Below, piece by piece: positions 45,718-53,075 of a stretch of DNA of 53,075 nucleotides. The notes below the pieces were generated by a model, which was given only the letters and a program-made list of their open reading frames with translations, had not been told where the DNA came from and did not search any database. Within the stretch, counting starts at the first letter, position 1; the number at the start of each line of letters is the position of its first letter. The position numbers and the translations under genes are program-made. Origin of the DNA: Comamonadaceae bacterium (lineage in GTDB: Bacteria; Pseudomonadota; Gammaproteobacteria; Burkholderiales; Burkholderiaceae_C); assembly GCA_947447975.1 (NCBI GenBank), contig CANFLU010000016.1:1-53075 (forward strand). The letters run 5' to 3'.

Positions 45718-45969
45718 ATGGACATCACCCTTAAATTCTTTGCCAGCATCCGCGAGACCATGGCTAGCAGCGGCCAGGTGTATAAAACCCAGGCGCAAAC
45801 CCTGGGCCAGTTGCGTGACGAATTGGTACGAGGCGGTGGTCCTGCGGCCCAGGCGCTGGGGCGTGACCGTGTACTGCGCATGGCGCTCAATCAAACTTTG
45901 TGCGAGGAAGATGCGACGTTAATGCCGGGTGCGGAGGTTGCATTTTTTCCGCCTGTCACGGGTGGATGA
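45718..45969 (+). CDS. moaD: Molybdopterin synthase small subunit MoaD
   Basis: 83 residues with a beta-grasp ubiquitin-like pattern and the essential C-terminal Gly-Gly (FFPPVTGG). The terminal glycine becomes a thiocarboxylate that donates sulfur to precursor Z. The ATG 45718 gives the family start MDITLKFFASIRE. Confidence 0.94.
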   Translation: MDITLKFFASIRETMASSGQVYKTQAQTLGQLRDELVRGGGPAAQALGRDRVLRMALNQTLCEEDATLMPGAEVAFFPPVTGG

Positions 45970-46012
45970 ACATGGCTGTTGCGGCGTACTTCTTGATTCG
46001 TGGTAATTCAGG

Positions 46013-46534
46013 ATGAGTGCGTCGCCTGCTTCTGCGAAACATGATCGCGCGGTCCGTGTGAGGATTCAGACGGCGCGTTTTGACGTGTCCGAGGAAATCG
46101 CCGCGTTGCAAGAAAACGACCCGCGCATCGGTGCAGTTTGTACTTTTTTAGGTACGGTGCGCGACCGCAATATCCATGATGTGGACCATGCCGGGAGCGT
46201 CCAGACTTTGGAGCTGGAACACTATCCGGGCATGACAGAAAAATCCATCGAAGCCATGATTGACGAGGCCCACCAGCGCTTTGATATTTACGGCGTGCGC
46301 GTGGTGCATCGCGTCGGGCTCATGCATCCGACCGAGCCCGTGGTCTTGGTCGCTGCGGCCTCAGCCCATCGCGGGGAAAGCTTCAAGGCCTGCGAGTTTG
46401 TGATGGATTACCTTAAAACCCAGGCCCCTTTTTGGAAAAAAGAGCAGGGCCATGAGGGCGCGCACTGGGTCGATGCCCGCGTCAGTGATGATGCCGCTTT
46501 AGCCCGCTGGGGCATCCACAAACCCAACGCTTGA
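46013..46534 (+). CDS. moaE: Molybdopterin synthase catalytic subunit MoaE
   Basis: 173 residues, slightly long because of a 15-residue leader. Landmarks are GAVCTFLGTVRD, LELEHYPGMTEKSIE, VVHRVGLMHPTEPVVLVAAASAHRGESF in two adjacent blocks, and the catalytic lysine region LKTQAPFWKKEQ. Works with MoaD to make molybdopterin from precursor Z. Confidence 0.96.
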   Translation: MSASPASAKHDRAVRVRIQTARFDVSEEIAALQENDPRIGAVCTFLGTVRDRNIHDVDHAGSVQTLELEHYPGMTEKSIEAMIDEAHQRFDIYGVRVVHRVGLMHPTEPVVLVAAASAHRGESFKACEFVMDYLKTQAPFWKKEQGHEGAHWVDARVSDDAALARWGIHKPNA

Positions 46535-46545
46535 TCGCGCAACCC

Positions 46546-46563
46546 TCAGTCACCGCTGACTGA
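46546..46563. terminator. Hairpin in the convergent moaE / hypothetical gap
   Basis: TCAGTCA-CCGC-TGACTGA is a perfect 7-bp stem with a 4-nt loop in the 31-base gap between converging stops. No T-run follows on either strand, so it is at most a weak bidirectional terminator or an mRNA 3'-end stabiliser. Confidence 0.4.
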
Positions 46564-46565
46564 CA

Positions 46566-47132
46566 TCAATGGGTATAGATTTTCTTTTGCGTGCGCCGCG
46601 CTTGTTCTGCTTCGGCCGCACTTTCTTCATGGTCCGGCGATTCCACCGGGTCCAGCCACTGCGAGCGGTGCACCGCTTGTTGTAGCAAATGCAACAGGCC
46701 GTGCACCATAAAGGACTGCAAATTGAGGGTGCAGGTACGCGCCTCTTGTCCCTCGTCGCCGCCGTCTTTGATTACCAATTGCGTCAGACCGTTGGCATGT
46801 AAATGGATAGTCACCTCGGTCACCAGCATGGGCAATTCGCCTAGGGGCAGTGCTGTGGTGGTGTTGGAATACGGCGTTTGCAAATCGGCTTTTTGCAAAA
46901 AATCTTCTTGCTTGAGATCGACCAAAATTTTGCGCGACGCCTCATCGGCCAGGGTGACGGCCGGGTCTAAGGCCTCGATGCGGGTCACCGCGGTCATCAG
47001 CGGCTCCACCAGCTTGACGCCAATGCGGCGGGTCAGCCATAGGCGCACCTCTTGCTCCTGCACCGTTTTTACCCGAACCAGCAGGCGGTCCTGTCTTTCG
47101 TCATACTGCACATTGAGCTGGTGGATGTTCAT
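46566..47132 (-). CDS. Conserved hypothetical protein (188 residues)
   Basis: A cytosolic protein with no membrane segment or signal peptide. The N-terminal 30 residues form a beta-strand-rich region (RLLVRVKTVQEQEVRLWLTRR). A middle part has TEVTIHLHANGLTQLVIKD, and the C-terminus is acidic/charged with EESAAEAEQARRTQKK. I recall similar proteins in Burkholderiales next to clpB, but no function. Upstream, TAAAAT at 47145-47140 lies only 7 nt from the ATG, with no ribosome binding site. It shares the divergent region with clpB. Confidence 0.72.
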   Translation of the reverse strand: MNIHQLNVQYDERQDRLLVRVKTVQEQEVRLWLTRRIGVKLVEPLMTAVTRIEALDPAVTLADEASRKILVDLKQEDFLQKADLQTPYSNTTTALPLGELPMLVTEVTIHLHANGLTQLVIKDGGDEGQEARTCTLNLQSFMVHGLLHLLQQAVHRSQWLDPVESPDHEESAAEAEQARRTQKKIYTH

Positions 47133-47169
47133 TGGCTTGATTTTAGTCAGGGCGGGCCGTCCTGCGCCG

Positions 47170-47195
47170 CTTGAAAATGCAGCACCGGCCCCAAG
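47170..47195 (+). promoter_or_regulatory. Sigma-32 heat-shock promoter of clpB
   Basis: CTTGAAA (47170-47176), a 12-bp spacer and GG-CCCCAAG (CCCC at 47189-47192) match the heat-shock sigma factor consensus CTTGAAA-N12-CCCCATnT closely. The start of transcription would be about 47203, giving a short leader with GAGGA before the ATG at 47220. Confidence 0.75.
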
Positions 47196-47219
47196 CTGAG
47201 CCCTAACTGAGGATGCCCT

Positions 47220-49823
47220 ATGCGAATTGACAAACTAACGACCAAGTTCCAAGAGGCCCTGGGTGAAGCGCAAAGCGCAGCACTGGCCCAGGACCATGCC
47301 TATATTGAGCCGTCCCATGTGCTGGGCGCCATGCTACGCCAGGATGACGGCCCCAAGGCTTTGCTGCAGCGCGCCGGGGTCAACGTGCCTTCCCTGCTGG
47401 CCATGGCAGATGCTGCCGCGCACAAGCTGCCCCAGGTACAAGGCCAGGACCAGGTGCAGGTAGGACGCGATATGGTGAGCCTCCTGCAGGCCTGCGAAAA
47501 AGAAGCCATGAAACGCGGTGACCAGTATGTGGCCAGCGAGCTATTTCTGGTGGCATTGAGTGAGGCCAAGTCCGACTTTGCCAAACAGGCACAGGCCATG
47601 GGTTTGAGCCGCAAAAGTCTGGACGCCGCCATATTGGCGGTGCGCGGCGGGCAGGGCGTGGACAGCGCCGATGCCGAAGACCAGCGTGAGTCCCTGAAAA
47701 AATACTGTGTCGATTTGACCGAACGCGCCCGCGCTGGAAAGCTCGATCCAGTCATTGGCCGGGACGACGAAATCCGCCGCGCGATCCAAGTTTTACAACG
47801 CCGCACCAAGAACAACCCGGTCTTGATTGGCGAGCCCGGTGTCGGCAAAACCGCCATCGTCGAAGGTCTGGCCCAGCGCATCGTGGCCGGTGAAGTGCCT
47901 GATTCGCTCAAAGGCAAGCGCGTGCTATCGCTAGATATGGCCTCCTTGCTGGCCGGTGCCAAGTTCCGTGGCGAGTTTGAGGAACGCCTGAAAAACGTCT
48001 TAAAAGATTTGTCCAAGGACGAGGGCCAGACCATCGTCTTTATTGACGAACTGCACACTATGGTGGGCGCCGGCAAGGCCGAAGGCGCCATGGACGCCGG
48101 CAATATGCTCAAACCCGCCTTGGCGCGCGGCGAACTCCATTGCGTGGGCGCAACCACGCTGGACGAATACCGAAAGTACATTGAAAAAGACGCCGCGCTA
48201 GAGCGGCGCTTCCAAAAAATCTTGGTCGGTGAGCCCACCGTGGAAGCCACCGTCGCGATTTTGCGGGGTCTCAAAGAGCGCTACCAGGTGCACCATGGTG
48301 TCAACATTACCGACCCGGCCATCGTGGCCGCTGCGGAGCTGAGCCATCGCTACATCACCGACCGCTTTTTGCCGGACAAGGCGATTGACCTGATAGACGA
48401 GGCGGCGGCGAAGATCAAGATTGAATTGGACTCCAAGCCCGAGGTCATGGACAAACTCGACCGGCGCTTGATTCAGTTACAGATCGAGCGGGAGGCGGTG
48501 AAAAAAGAGAAAGACGACGCTTCGATCAAGCGCTTTGAGCTCATCAATGAGGAGATCAAGGCCTTACAACGCGAAATCGCCGATTTGGACGAAATCTGGA
48601 AAGCTGAAAAGGCCACGGCCCAGGGCAGTGCCCAAATTCGAGCCGAAATTGACGTGTTGCGCCAGCAAATTGAAACACTGACGCGCAAAGGCGACCTCAC
48701 CAAAGTAGCCGAATTGCAATACGGCACCCTGCCGGGCTTGGAAAAGCGCCTGAAAGAGGCCCAAGACACCGAGGCGGGGCGCGCCAAAGGGGGCGAAGGA
48801 GCGCCGCCGCAACTGCTGCGCACCCAGGTCGGTGCTGAAGAAATCGCAGAGGTGGTGGCACGCGCCACCGGCATCCCGATTGCCAAGCTGATGCAAGGCG
48901 ACCGCGAAAAGCTGCTGCTAATGGAAGAGCGATTGCACCAGCGCGTGGTCGGCCAAGACGAGGCGATCGGCGCGGTGGCCAATGCCATACGCCGCTCGCG
49001 CTCGGGCTTGTCGGACCCCAATCGCCCCACCGGTTCCTTTCTATTCTTAGGCCCTACCGGCGTGGGCAAGACCGAGTTGTGCAAAGCCTTGGCGGGTTTC
49101 TTGTTTGACAGCGAGGACCATTTGATTCGCATGGACATGAGTGAGTTCATGGAAAAGCATTCGGTAGCACGCCTAATTGGGGCGCCTCCGGGCTACGTGG
49201 GCTACGAAGAAGGCGGCTATCTCACCGAAGCGGTTCGCCGCAAACCCTATAGCGTGCTGTTGTTGGACGAGGTGGAGAAAGCGCACCCTGACGTGTTCAA
49301 TGTGCTCTTGCAGGTGCTCGACGACGGCCGTCTGACCGATGGGCAGGGCCGCACCGTCGACTTCAAAAACACCGTCATTGTGATGACTAGCAATATCGGC
49401 TCGCAATTGATACAGAGCATGGTGGGCCAGGACCGCGAAGACATCAAAGACGCGGTCACGGGTGAATTAAAAAACCATTTCCGGCCTGAATTTATCAACC
49501 GTATCGACGAGACCGTGGTGTTTCACGCGCTGGACGCGACCCATATTGCCAACATAGCCAAGATCCAGTTGCAAACCCTGATGGACCGTCTGGCACGCAT
49601 GGACTATGTGTTGGAGGTATCGGACGCAGCCGTGGCCGAATTAGCCAAAGTGGGTTTTGACCCGGTGTATGGCGCAAGGCCGCTCAAACGTGCCATTCAG
49701 CAACGCTTGGAAAACCCGCTTTCCAAACTACTGCTAGAGGGACGCTTTGTGCCCAAAGACACTATCCATGTAGGCGTTGACCCCATTCGCAACCCGGGGC
49801 AGTTTTCGTTTACCACCCAATAG
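47220..49823 (+). CDS. clpB: ATP-dependent disaggregase ClpB
   Basis: 867 residues, the usual length. An N-terminal Clp_N double repeat (1-145) is followed by AAA-1 with Walker A GEPGVGKT (204-211) and Walker [13 protein letters not shown] long M-domain coiled coil (about 400-525) follows, then AAA-2 with Walker [10 protein letters not shown] (611-619) and [12 protein letters not shown]. With DnaK it rescues aggregated proteins after heat stress. A sigma-32 promoter lies directly upstream. Stops converge with the NlpC/P60 gene with only 3 bases between. Confidence 0.98.
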   Translation: MRIDKLTTKFQEALGEAQSAALAQDHAYIEPSHVLGAMLRQDDGPKALLQRAGVNVPSLLAMADAAAHKLPQVQGQDQVQVGRDMVSLLQACEKEAMKRGDQYVASELFLVALSEAKSDFAKQAQAMGLSRKSLDAAILAVRGGQGVDSADAEDQRESLKKYCVDLTERARAGKLDPVIGRDDEIRRAIQVLQRRTKNNPVLIGEPGVGKTAIVEGLAQRIVAGEVPDSLKGKRVLSLDMASLLAGAKFRGEFEERLKNVLKDLSKDEGQTIVFIDELHTMVGAGKAEGAMDAGNMLKPALARGELHCVGATTLDEYRKYIEKDAALERRFQKILVGEPTVEATVAILRGLKERYQVHHGVNITDPAIVAAAELSHRYITDRFLPDKAIDLIDEAAAKIKIELDSKPEVMDKLDRRLIQLQIEREAVKKEKDDASIKRFELINEEIKALQREIADLDEIWKAEKATAQGSAQIRAEIDVLRQQIETLTRKGDLTKVAELQYGTLPGLEKRLKEAQDTEAGRAKGGEGAPPQLLRTQVGAEEIAEVVARATGIPIAKLMQGDREKLLLMEERLHQRVVGQDEAIGAVANAIRRSRSGLSDPNRPTGSFLFLGPTGVGKTELCKALAGFLFDSEDHLIRMDMSEFMEKHSVARLIGAPPGYVGYEEGGYLTEAVRRKPYSVLLLDEVEKAHPDVFNVLLQVLDDGRLTDGQGRTVDFKNTVIVMTSNIGSQLIQSMVGQDREDIKDAVTGELKNHFRPEFINRIDETVVFHALDATHIANIAKIQLQTLMDRLARMDYVLEVSDAAVAELAKVGFDPVYGARPLKRAIQQRLENPLSKLLLEGRFVPKDTIHVGVDPIRNPGQFSFTTQ

Positions 49824-49826
49824 GGC

Positions 49827-50372
49827 TTAGGGGTTTGGCGCGCTGCCCGTTTGGACGCGGCGGGCGCCGTCGTAGCGGCGCGACCAATAGGCCAGGCCCA
49901 TATCCTCGACGCGCACCTCGGCGCCGGGCCTGGGCGAATGAATGAATTTGCCATTACCCACGTAAATTCCTACATGGCTGAAAGCATGGCGCATGGTGTT
50001 GAAAAACACGAGGTCCCCTGGACGCAGCTCGGACTTGTCTATGGTTTGCGTAGCCGCAGCTTGCTGCGCCGCACTGCGCGGCAGCACCAGGCCGATGGTT
50101 TGCGCGTAGATGGCTTTGACGAAACCACTGCAATCAAAGCCGCTTTCGGCGCTGTTACCGCCACGGCGGTAAGGCACACCCAAGAAGCCCATCGCGCCAA
50201 CCACGAGCTCGGAGGCTTGGTTTTGCATGTGGTTGCCCGCTTCGCTAATGCGGTCTAGCAAGCCTTTGTCGGTCAGCAATTTGTCTAAATCGTCATGGGT
50301 CGGCACGGTTTGCGCGGCACTAAGCCCACAGGCAAAAGCCAGACACAGGGCAAGGCGGGCAGGAAAATTCAT
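49827..50372 (-). CDS. Secreted NlpC/P60 cell-wall peptidase
   Basis: 181 residues from ATG 50372. Signal peptide (LALCLAFACGLSAAQ, cleavage about residue 20) and an NlpC/P60 domain with catalytic Cys81 in FDCSGFV, His133 in SHVGIYVGNG and His145 in FIHSPRPG. Such enzymes cut D-Glu-meso-DAP bonds in peptidoglycan peptides. Starts further upstream in frame would fall inside the promoter, which argues for 50372 and for a leaderless message. Confidence 0.93.
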   Translation of the reverse strand: MNFPARLALCLAFACGLSAAQTVPTHDDLDKLLTDKGLLDRISEAGNHMQNQASELVVGAMGFLGVPYRRGGNSAESGFDCSGFVKAIYAQTIGLVLPRSAAQQAAATQTIDKSELRPGDLVFFNTMRHAFSHVGIYVGNGKFIHSPRPGAEVRVEDMGLAYWSRRYDGARRVQTGSAPNP

Positions 50373-50378
50373 TGCCGA

Positions 50379-50407
50379 AATATAAACGATACTGGGCATT
50401 TAGTCAA
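50379..50407 (-). promoter_or_regulatory. Sigma-70 promoter ending 6 nt from the start codon of the NlpC/P60 gene
   Basis: On the minus strand TTGACT (50407-50402), exactly 17 bp, and TATATT (50384-50379) are a near-consensus promoter. Six bases separate the -10 from the ATG at 50372, so the first transcribed base should be at or next to the A of ATG. No Shine-Dalgarno sequence exists. Confidence 0.6.
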
Positions 50408-50485
50408 TTAAAAACTACTTTAAATAATTTGTATAAGACTTTGATTTATATAAATAAATTATTTTCATTAGTAAATTTTTTCAAG
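50385..50485. other. AT-rich intergenic block
   Basis: About 100 bases at roughly 80% A+T in a 57% GC neighbourhood, made of TTAAA, ATTT and TATATAAATAAATT runs. Its right part lies upstream of the NlpC/P60 promoter -35 as an UP-element-like tract. It has no open reading frame of note. Confidence 0.7.
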
Positions 50486-50499
50486 TGTCACGACCTAGC

Positions 50500-50519
50500 C
50501 CATGGCATTGCAGCCATGG
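50500..50519. repeat. Hairpin-forming inverted repeat
   Basis: CCATGGC-ATTGCA-GCCATGG, a 7-bp perfect stem with a 6-nt loop, adjoining the AT-rich block. No T-run follows. Confidence 0.5.
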
Positions 50520-50534
50520 CGAGGCGCCCCGTCT

Positions 50535-50570
50535 CCTATCCCGATAGGGGCCCCAACGCGTCACTATCGG
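50535..50570. repeat. Overlapping CTATC/GATAG palindromes
   Basis: CCTATC-CC-GATAGG (50535-50548) is a perfect palindrome with a 2-bp centre, and CCGATAG (50541-50547) also pairs with CTATCGG (50564-50570). The same half-site thus occurs three times within 36 bases, 53 bases before the isochorismatase-fold gene. This is typical of a repressor operator or a switchable hairpin. Confidence 0.45.
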
Positions 50571-50622
50571 TGGCCTGGCGACTGGTTATGCTCTGCGATT
50601 TAAGACCCCGGAAAGAATGCCC

Positions 50623-51249
50623 ATGTTGCTCGACGTTGAGGAAAGCCAGTTAGTGCTGGTGGACTACCAGGTGCGTCTCATGCCCGCCTTATTCGAGGGC
50701 GCACAAGTCATGGCCAACGCGGTGCGCCTGGCCCGCCTGGCAGCCTTGTTGCACGTGCCGACGGTGTTGCTCGAACAAAGCCCGGATCGGCTGGGCCCGA
50801 CCGCTGAACCTCTGCTAGAGGCGACCCAAGCGCTCGCGGCAGCTCGCCTTTTGCGCAGTCTGCAGAAAACGCATTTCAGTGGCGTGGAGGACGGCTTGTC
50901 AGAGCTATTGCGCCCGCCGACCAAGCCCGTCGCAGGCAATGCGCGCAGCCTGCCCAAGCATTTGCAAAAACCGGCGCAGGACCCCAACGCGCGGCCATCC
51001 ATCATAGTGGCGGGTTGTGAGGCACATGTCTGCCTCCTGCAAACCGCCTTGGCGTTGCTGGAGGACGAGTTCGAGGTATGGGTGGTGACCGACGCCTGCA
51101 GCGCCCGCACCGAGCGCAACCGCGATGCGGCCTTTGACCGCCTGGCTGGCGCTGGCGCCGAACTCCTGACGACCGAAATGGTGGCTTTTGAATGGTTGCG
51201 CCATGCCGACCATCCCCAGTTTCGTGCGGTGCAGGCATTGATCAAGTGA
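50623..51249 (+). CDS. Isochorismatase-fold cysteine hydrolase with internal insert
   Basis: 208 residues from ATG 50623, 8 nt after GGAAAG; ATG 50617 is too near that site. The catalytic triad is present: Asp14 in VLVDYQ, Lys82 in LQKTHFSG and Cys132 in VAGCEAHVCL. Between Lys and Cys there is a stretch of about 29 residues (about 96-124), rich in Pro, Lys and Ala, not found in YcaC-type relatives. The family hydrolyses amide or ester bonds (nicotinamidase, isochorismatase and similar). Substrate unknown. Confidence 0.85.
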   Translation: MLLDVEESQLVLVDYQVRLMPALFEGAQVMANAVRLARLAALLHVPTVLLEQSPDRLGPTAEPLLEATQALAAARLLRSLQKTHFSGVEDGLSELLRPPTKPVAGNARSLPKHLQKPAQDPNARPSIIVAGCEAHVCLLQTALALLEDEFEVWVVTDACSARTERNRDAAFDRLAGAGAELLTTEMVAFEWLRHADHPQFRAVQALIK

Positions 51250-51358
51250 GGCCCGGGGCGGGGTCTTGTCGGAGCCCGTAGTCAGCCACTAGCAAGTTGC
51301 ATGTTCATAATCCGGACAGCTACGCGGCACCGGCGTAGAACTCAACGTGGAGACAAAG

Positions 51359-53075
51359 ATGCCCGACTACAAAGCCTTTCACCGCCGCTCTATCGACGAC
51401 CGCGATGCCTTCTGGGCTGAGCAGGCCCAACGGATTGAGTGGCAGACGCAGCCCAAGACAGTATGCGATTACAGCAATCCGCCTTTTGCCCGCTGGTTTG
51501 AAGGCGGCACCACCAATTTATGCCATAACGCGGTCGACCGCCACCTCAAAGACCGGCCAGACCAGCTCGCCTTGATCGCCGTATCCACTGAAACCGATAC
51601 CGAGCAAACCTATACTTTTCGTCAGCTTCACGCCCATGTTCAAACCATGGCCGCCGCTCTGCTGGATCTGGGCGTGCATAAGGGTGACCGCGTATTGATC
51701 TACATGCCCATGGTGGCAGAAGCGGCCTTTGCCATGCTCGCTTGCGCGCGCATTGGTGCTATCCATTCGGTGGTCTTCGGGGGCTTTGCCTCGGTATCGC
51801 TGGCCTCGCGCATTGACGATGCATCGCCGGTGGTGGTGGTTAGTGCGGATGCCGGTTCGCGTGGGGGCAAAGTAGTGCCTTACAAACCTTTGCTCGATGA
51901 GGCGCTAGCCTTGTCCAGCCACAAACCGAAGGCGGTACTGCTTGTGGATCGCCAATTGGCCCCAATGGCCATGACAGCCGGGCGCGACCATAGCTGGGCG
52001 AGCCTGCAAGCCAAACACCACAACGCAGTCGTGCCCTGTGAATGGGTCGATGCCACGCACCCCAGCTACACCCTGTACACCAGCGGCACCACCGGAAAAC
52101 CCAAAGGCGTACAGCGCGATACCGGAGGCTATGCCGTGGCCCTGGCGGCTAGCATGGAAACCATTTTTTGCGGCAAGGCCGGTGAAACCTATTTCTCCAC
52201 CAGCGACATTGGCTGGGTGGTGGGCCATAGCTACATTGTTTACGGGCCCTTGATCGCCGGTATGGCCACCATCATGTACGAAGGCCTGCCTATCCGTCCT
52301 GATGGAGGCATTTGGTGGAGCTTGGTCGAAAAGTACAAAGTCACCGTGATGTTCAGTGCCCCCACGGCGATCCGGGTATTGAAAAAACAAGACCCCGCTT
52401 TGCTCAAACGCTACGACCTGAGCAGTTTGCGCACCCTGTTTCTGGCTGGGGAGCCCTTGGACGAACCGACCGCCCAGTGGATTAGCGATGGCCTGGGTAA
52501 AGACATCATTGACAACTACTGGCAGACCGAGAGCGGCTGGCCAATTTTGACCATTGCCAATGGCGTAGAAAAAGCGCCTAGTAAATTCGGCAGTCCGGGC
52601 ATTGCCATGTATGGTTATGACGTCAAACTGCTGGACGAAGCGACTGGTGAGGAGTTACATGGCGCCGATAAAAAAGGCGTGCTCGTGATCGAGGGTCCGC
52701 TGCCTCCCGGCTGCATGCAAACCGTATGGCAAGACGATGATCGCTTTGTAAACACCTACTGGAAAAGCGTGCCTGGTAAATTGGTTTACAGCACCTTTGA
52801 CTGGGCTACACGCGACAAAGATGGCTATTACTTCATCCTGGGGCGTACCGACGATGTGATCAACGTGGCCGGCCACCGTTTGGGCACCCGTGAAATCGAG
52901 GAGTGCATTTCCGGCCATCCCAATGTCTCTGAAGTCGCAGTGGTGGGCGTGGCTGATACCCTGAAAGGCCAGGTGGCCATGGCCTTTGTCGTAGTCAAGG
53001 ACAGCAGCGCGCTGGTCGATGACAAGGCGCGCTTTGCGTTGGAGGGGGAAATCATGAAACTGGTGGACCAGTCGA
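51359..53075 (+). CDS. prpE: Propionate--CoA ligase (5' part; runs off the window)
   Basis: 572 codons are visible of about 630; the ATG follows GTGGAGAC. The ACS family N-terminus with FHRRSIDDRDAFWAEQAQRI is split over residues 8-30. The AMP-binding motif YTSGTTGKPKG lies near residue 240-250, and the core includes YWQTESGWPIL and GRTDDVINVAGHRLGTREIEE in two blocks. PrpE-type features such as SDIGWVVGHSYIVYGPL are present. It makes propionyl-CoA (or acetyl/acrylyl-CoA) from the acid, ATP and CoA. The lysine motif at the C-terminus is beyond the window. Confidence 0.93.
   Translation, partial: MPDYKAFHRRSIDDRDAFWAEQAQRIEWQTQPKTVCDYSNPPFARWFEGGTTNLCHNAVDRHLKDRPDQLALIAVSTETDTEQTYTFRQLHAHVQTMAAALLDLGVHKGDRVLIYMPMVAEAAFAMLACARIGAIHSVVFGGFASVSLASRIDDASPVVVVSADAGSRGGKVVPYKPLLDEALALSSHKPKAVLLVDRQLAPMAMTAGRDHSWASLQAKHHNAVVPCEWVDATHPSYTLYTSGTTGKPKGVQRDTGGYAVALAASMETIFCGKAGETYFSTSDIGWVVGHSYIVYGPLIAGMATIMYEGLPIRPDGGIWWSLVEKYKVTVMFSAPTAIRVLKKQDPALLKRYDLSSLRTLFLAGEPLDEPTAQWISDGLGKDIIDNYWQTESGWPILTIANGVEKAPSKFGSPGIAMYGYDVKLLDEATGEELHGADKKGVLVIEGPLPPGCMQTVWQDDDRFVNTYWKSVPGKLVYSTFDWATRDKDGYYFILGRTDDVINVAGHRLGTREIEECISGHPNVSEVAVVGVADTLKGQVAMAFVVVKDSSALVDDKARFALEGEIMKLVDQS

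Noticed and set aside
47220..49823. Antisense frames under clpB as separate genes
   Set aside because: They are Ser/Arg-rich reverse readings of clpB codons without start signals.
1..53075. tRNA, rRNA, CRISPR, insertion sequence, integrase or phage genes
   Set aside because: I looked for T-arm motifs, spaced repeats, transposase motifs and terminal repeats and saw none; all gaps are under 300 bases and explained or small.

Overview
The window is a 53 kb piece of a bacterial chromosome, about 57-58% GC by eye. It is almost fully coding, with short intergenic gaps (none over 300 bases) and many ATGA or TGATG start/stop overlaps. Gene content and order point to a betaproteobacterium of the order Burkholderiales, probably family Comamonadaceae (Rhodoferax/Polaromonas/Limnohabitans-like). 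Pointers include surE-pcm-nlpD next to rlmD, rpsF-priB-rpsR-rplI-dnaB, an alaA-hom-thrC-moeA-moaD-moaE run, ppsR divergent from ppsA, and a PIN-PhoH protein beside a Bcp peroxiredoxin. The assignment rests on protein character and synteny from memory, not on a search. I saw no tRNA, rRNA, CRISPR array, insertion sequence or prophage gene.

Layout. (1) 1-16.8 kb, plus strand: a lipid/organic-acid catabolic block. It holds the 3' end of an acyl-CoA ligase, a five-gene branched-chain-amino-acid-type ABC importer, and an enoyl-CoA hydratase/3-hydroxyacyl-CoA dehydrogenase, thiolase and acyl-CoA dehydrogenase. A small membrane protein, two short-chain dehydrogenases, a thioesterase, an MDR reductase, a membrane fatty acid desaturase, a GST with a C-terminal extension and a 56-residue basic protein follow. 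A strong terminator at 16851-16884 closes it. (2) 16.9-22.2 kb: a quinone oxidoreductase divergent from surE-pcm-nlpD-rlmD, with no rpoS between nlpD and rlmD. (3) 22.2-27.8 kb, minus strand: a polytopic membrane protein, zinc-free L31, modABC and a Bax-inhibitor-1 family protein. (4) 27.9-34.2 kb: a GlcG/HbpS protein, then ppsR divergent from ppsA, which overlaps an unusual fused sodium:solute symporter. (5) 34.2-37.4 kb: rpsF-priB-rpsR-rplI, a terminator, and dnaB. (6) 37.4-40.3 kb, minus strand: PIN-PhoH, Bcp and a Mth938-like protein. (7) 40.4-46.5 kb: alaA, hom, thrC, moeA, moaD, moaE. (8) 46.6-53.1 kb: a conserved hypothetical, clpB with a readable sigma-32 promoter, an NlpC/P60 peptidase, an isochorismatase-fold hydrolase, and the 5' part of prpE running off the window.

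How the genes fit together. Region 1 can import an organic acid, activate it to a CoA thioester and pass it through a full beta-oxidation turn. A palindrome between the -35 and -10 of the hydratase/dehydrogenase promoter suggests TetR-type repression. PEP synthase, its regulatory kinase/phosphorylase PpsR and a translationally coupled carboxylate symporter form a gluconeogenic module, and PrpE at the right edge adds propionate activation. Molybdate uptake (modABC) and molybdopterin assembly (moeA, moaD, moaE) lie about 18 kb apart. The rest is housekeeping: ribosome, replication, protein repair and stress.

I found no convincing novel multi-gene defence or mobile system. The best leads are the symporter fusion with coiled-coil and EF-hand-like inserts, the missing rpoS, predicted leaderless genes, the dyad-rich AT island at 50.4-50.6 kb, the P-loop Lys-to-Arg change in the LivF-type ATPase, and the operator-like palindromes at 5.55-5.63 kb.
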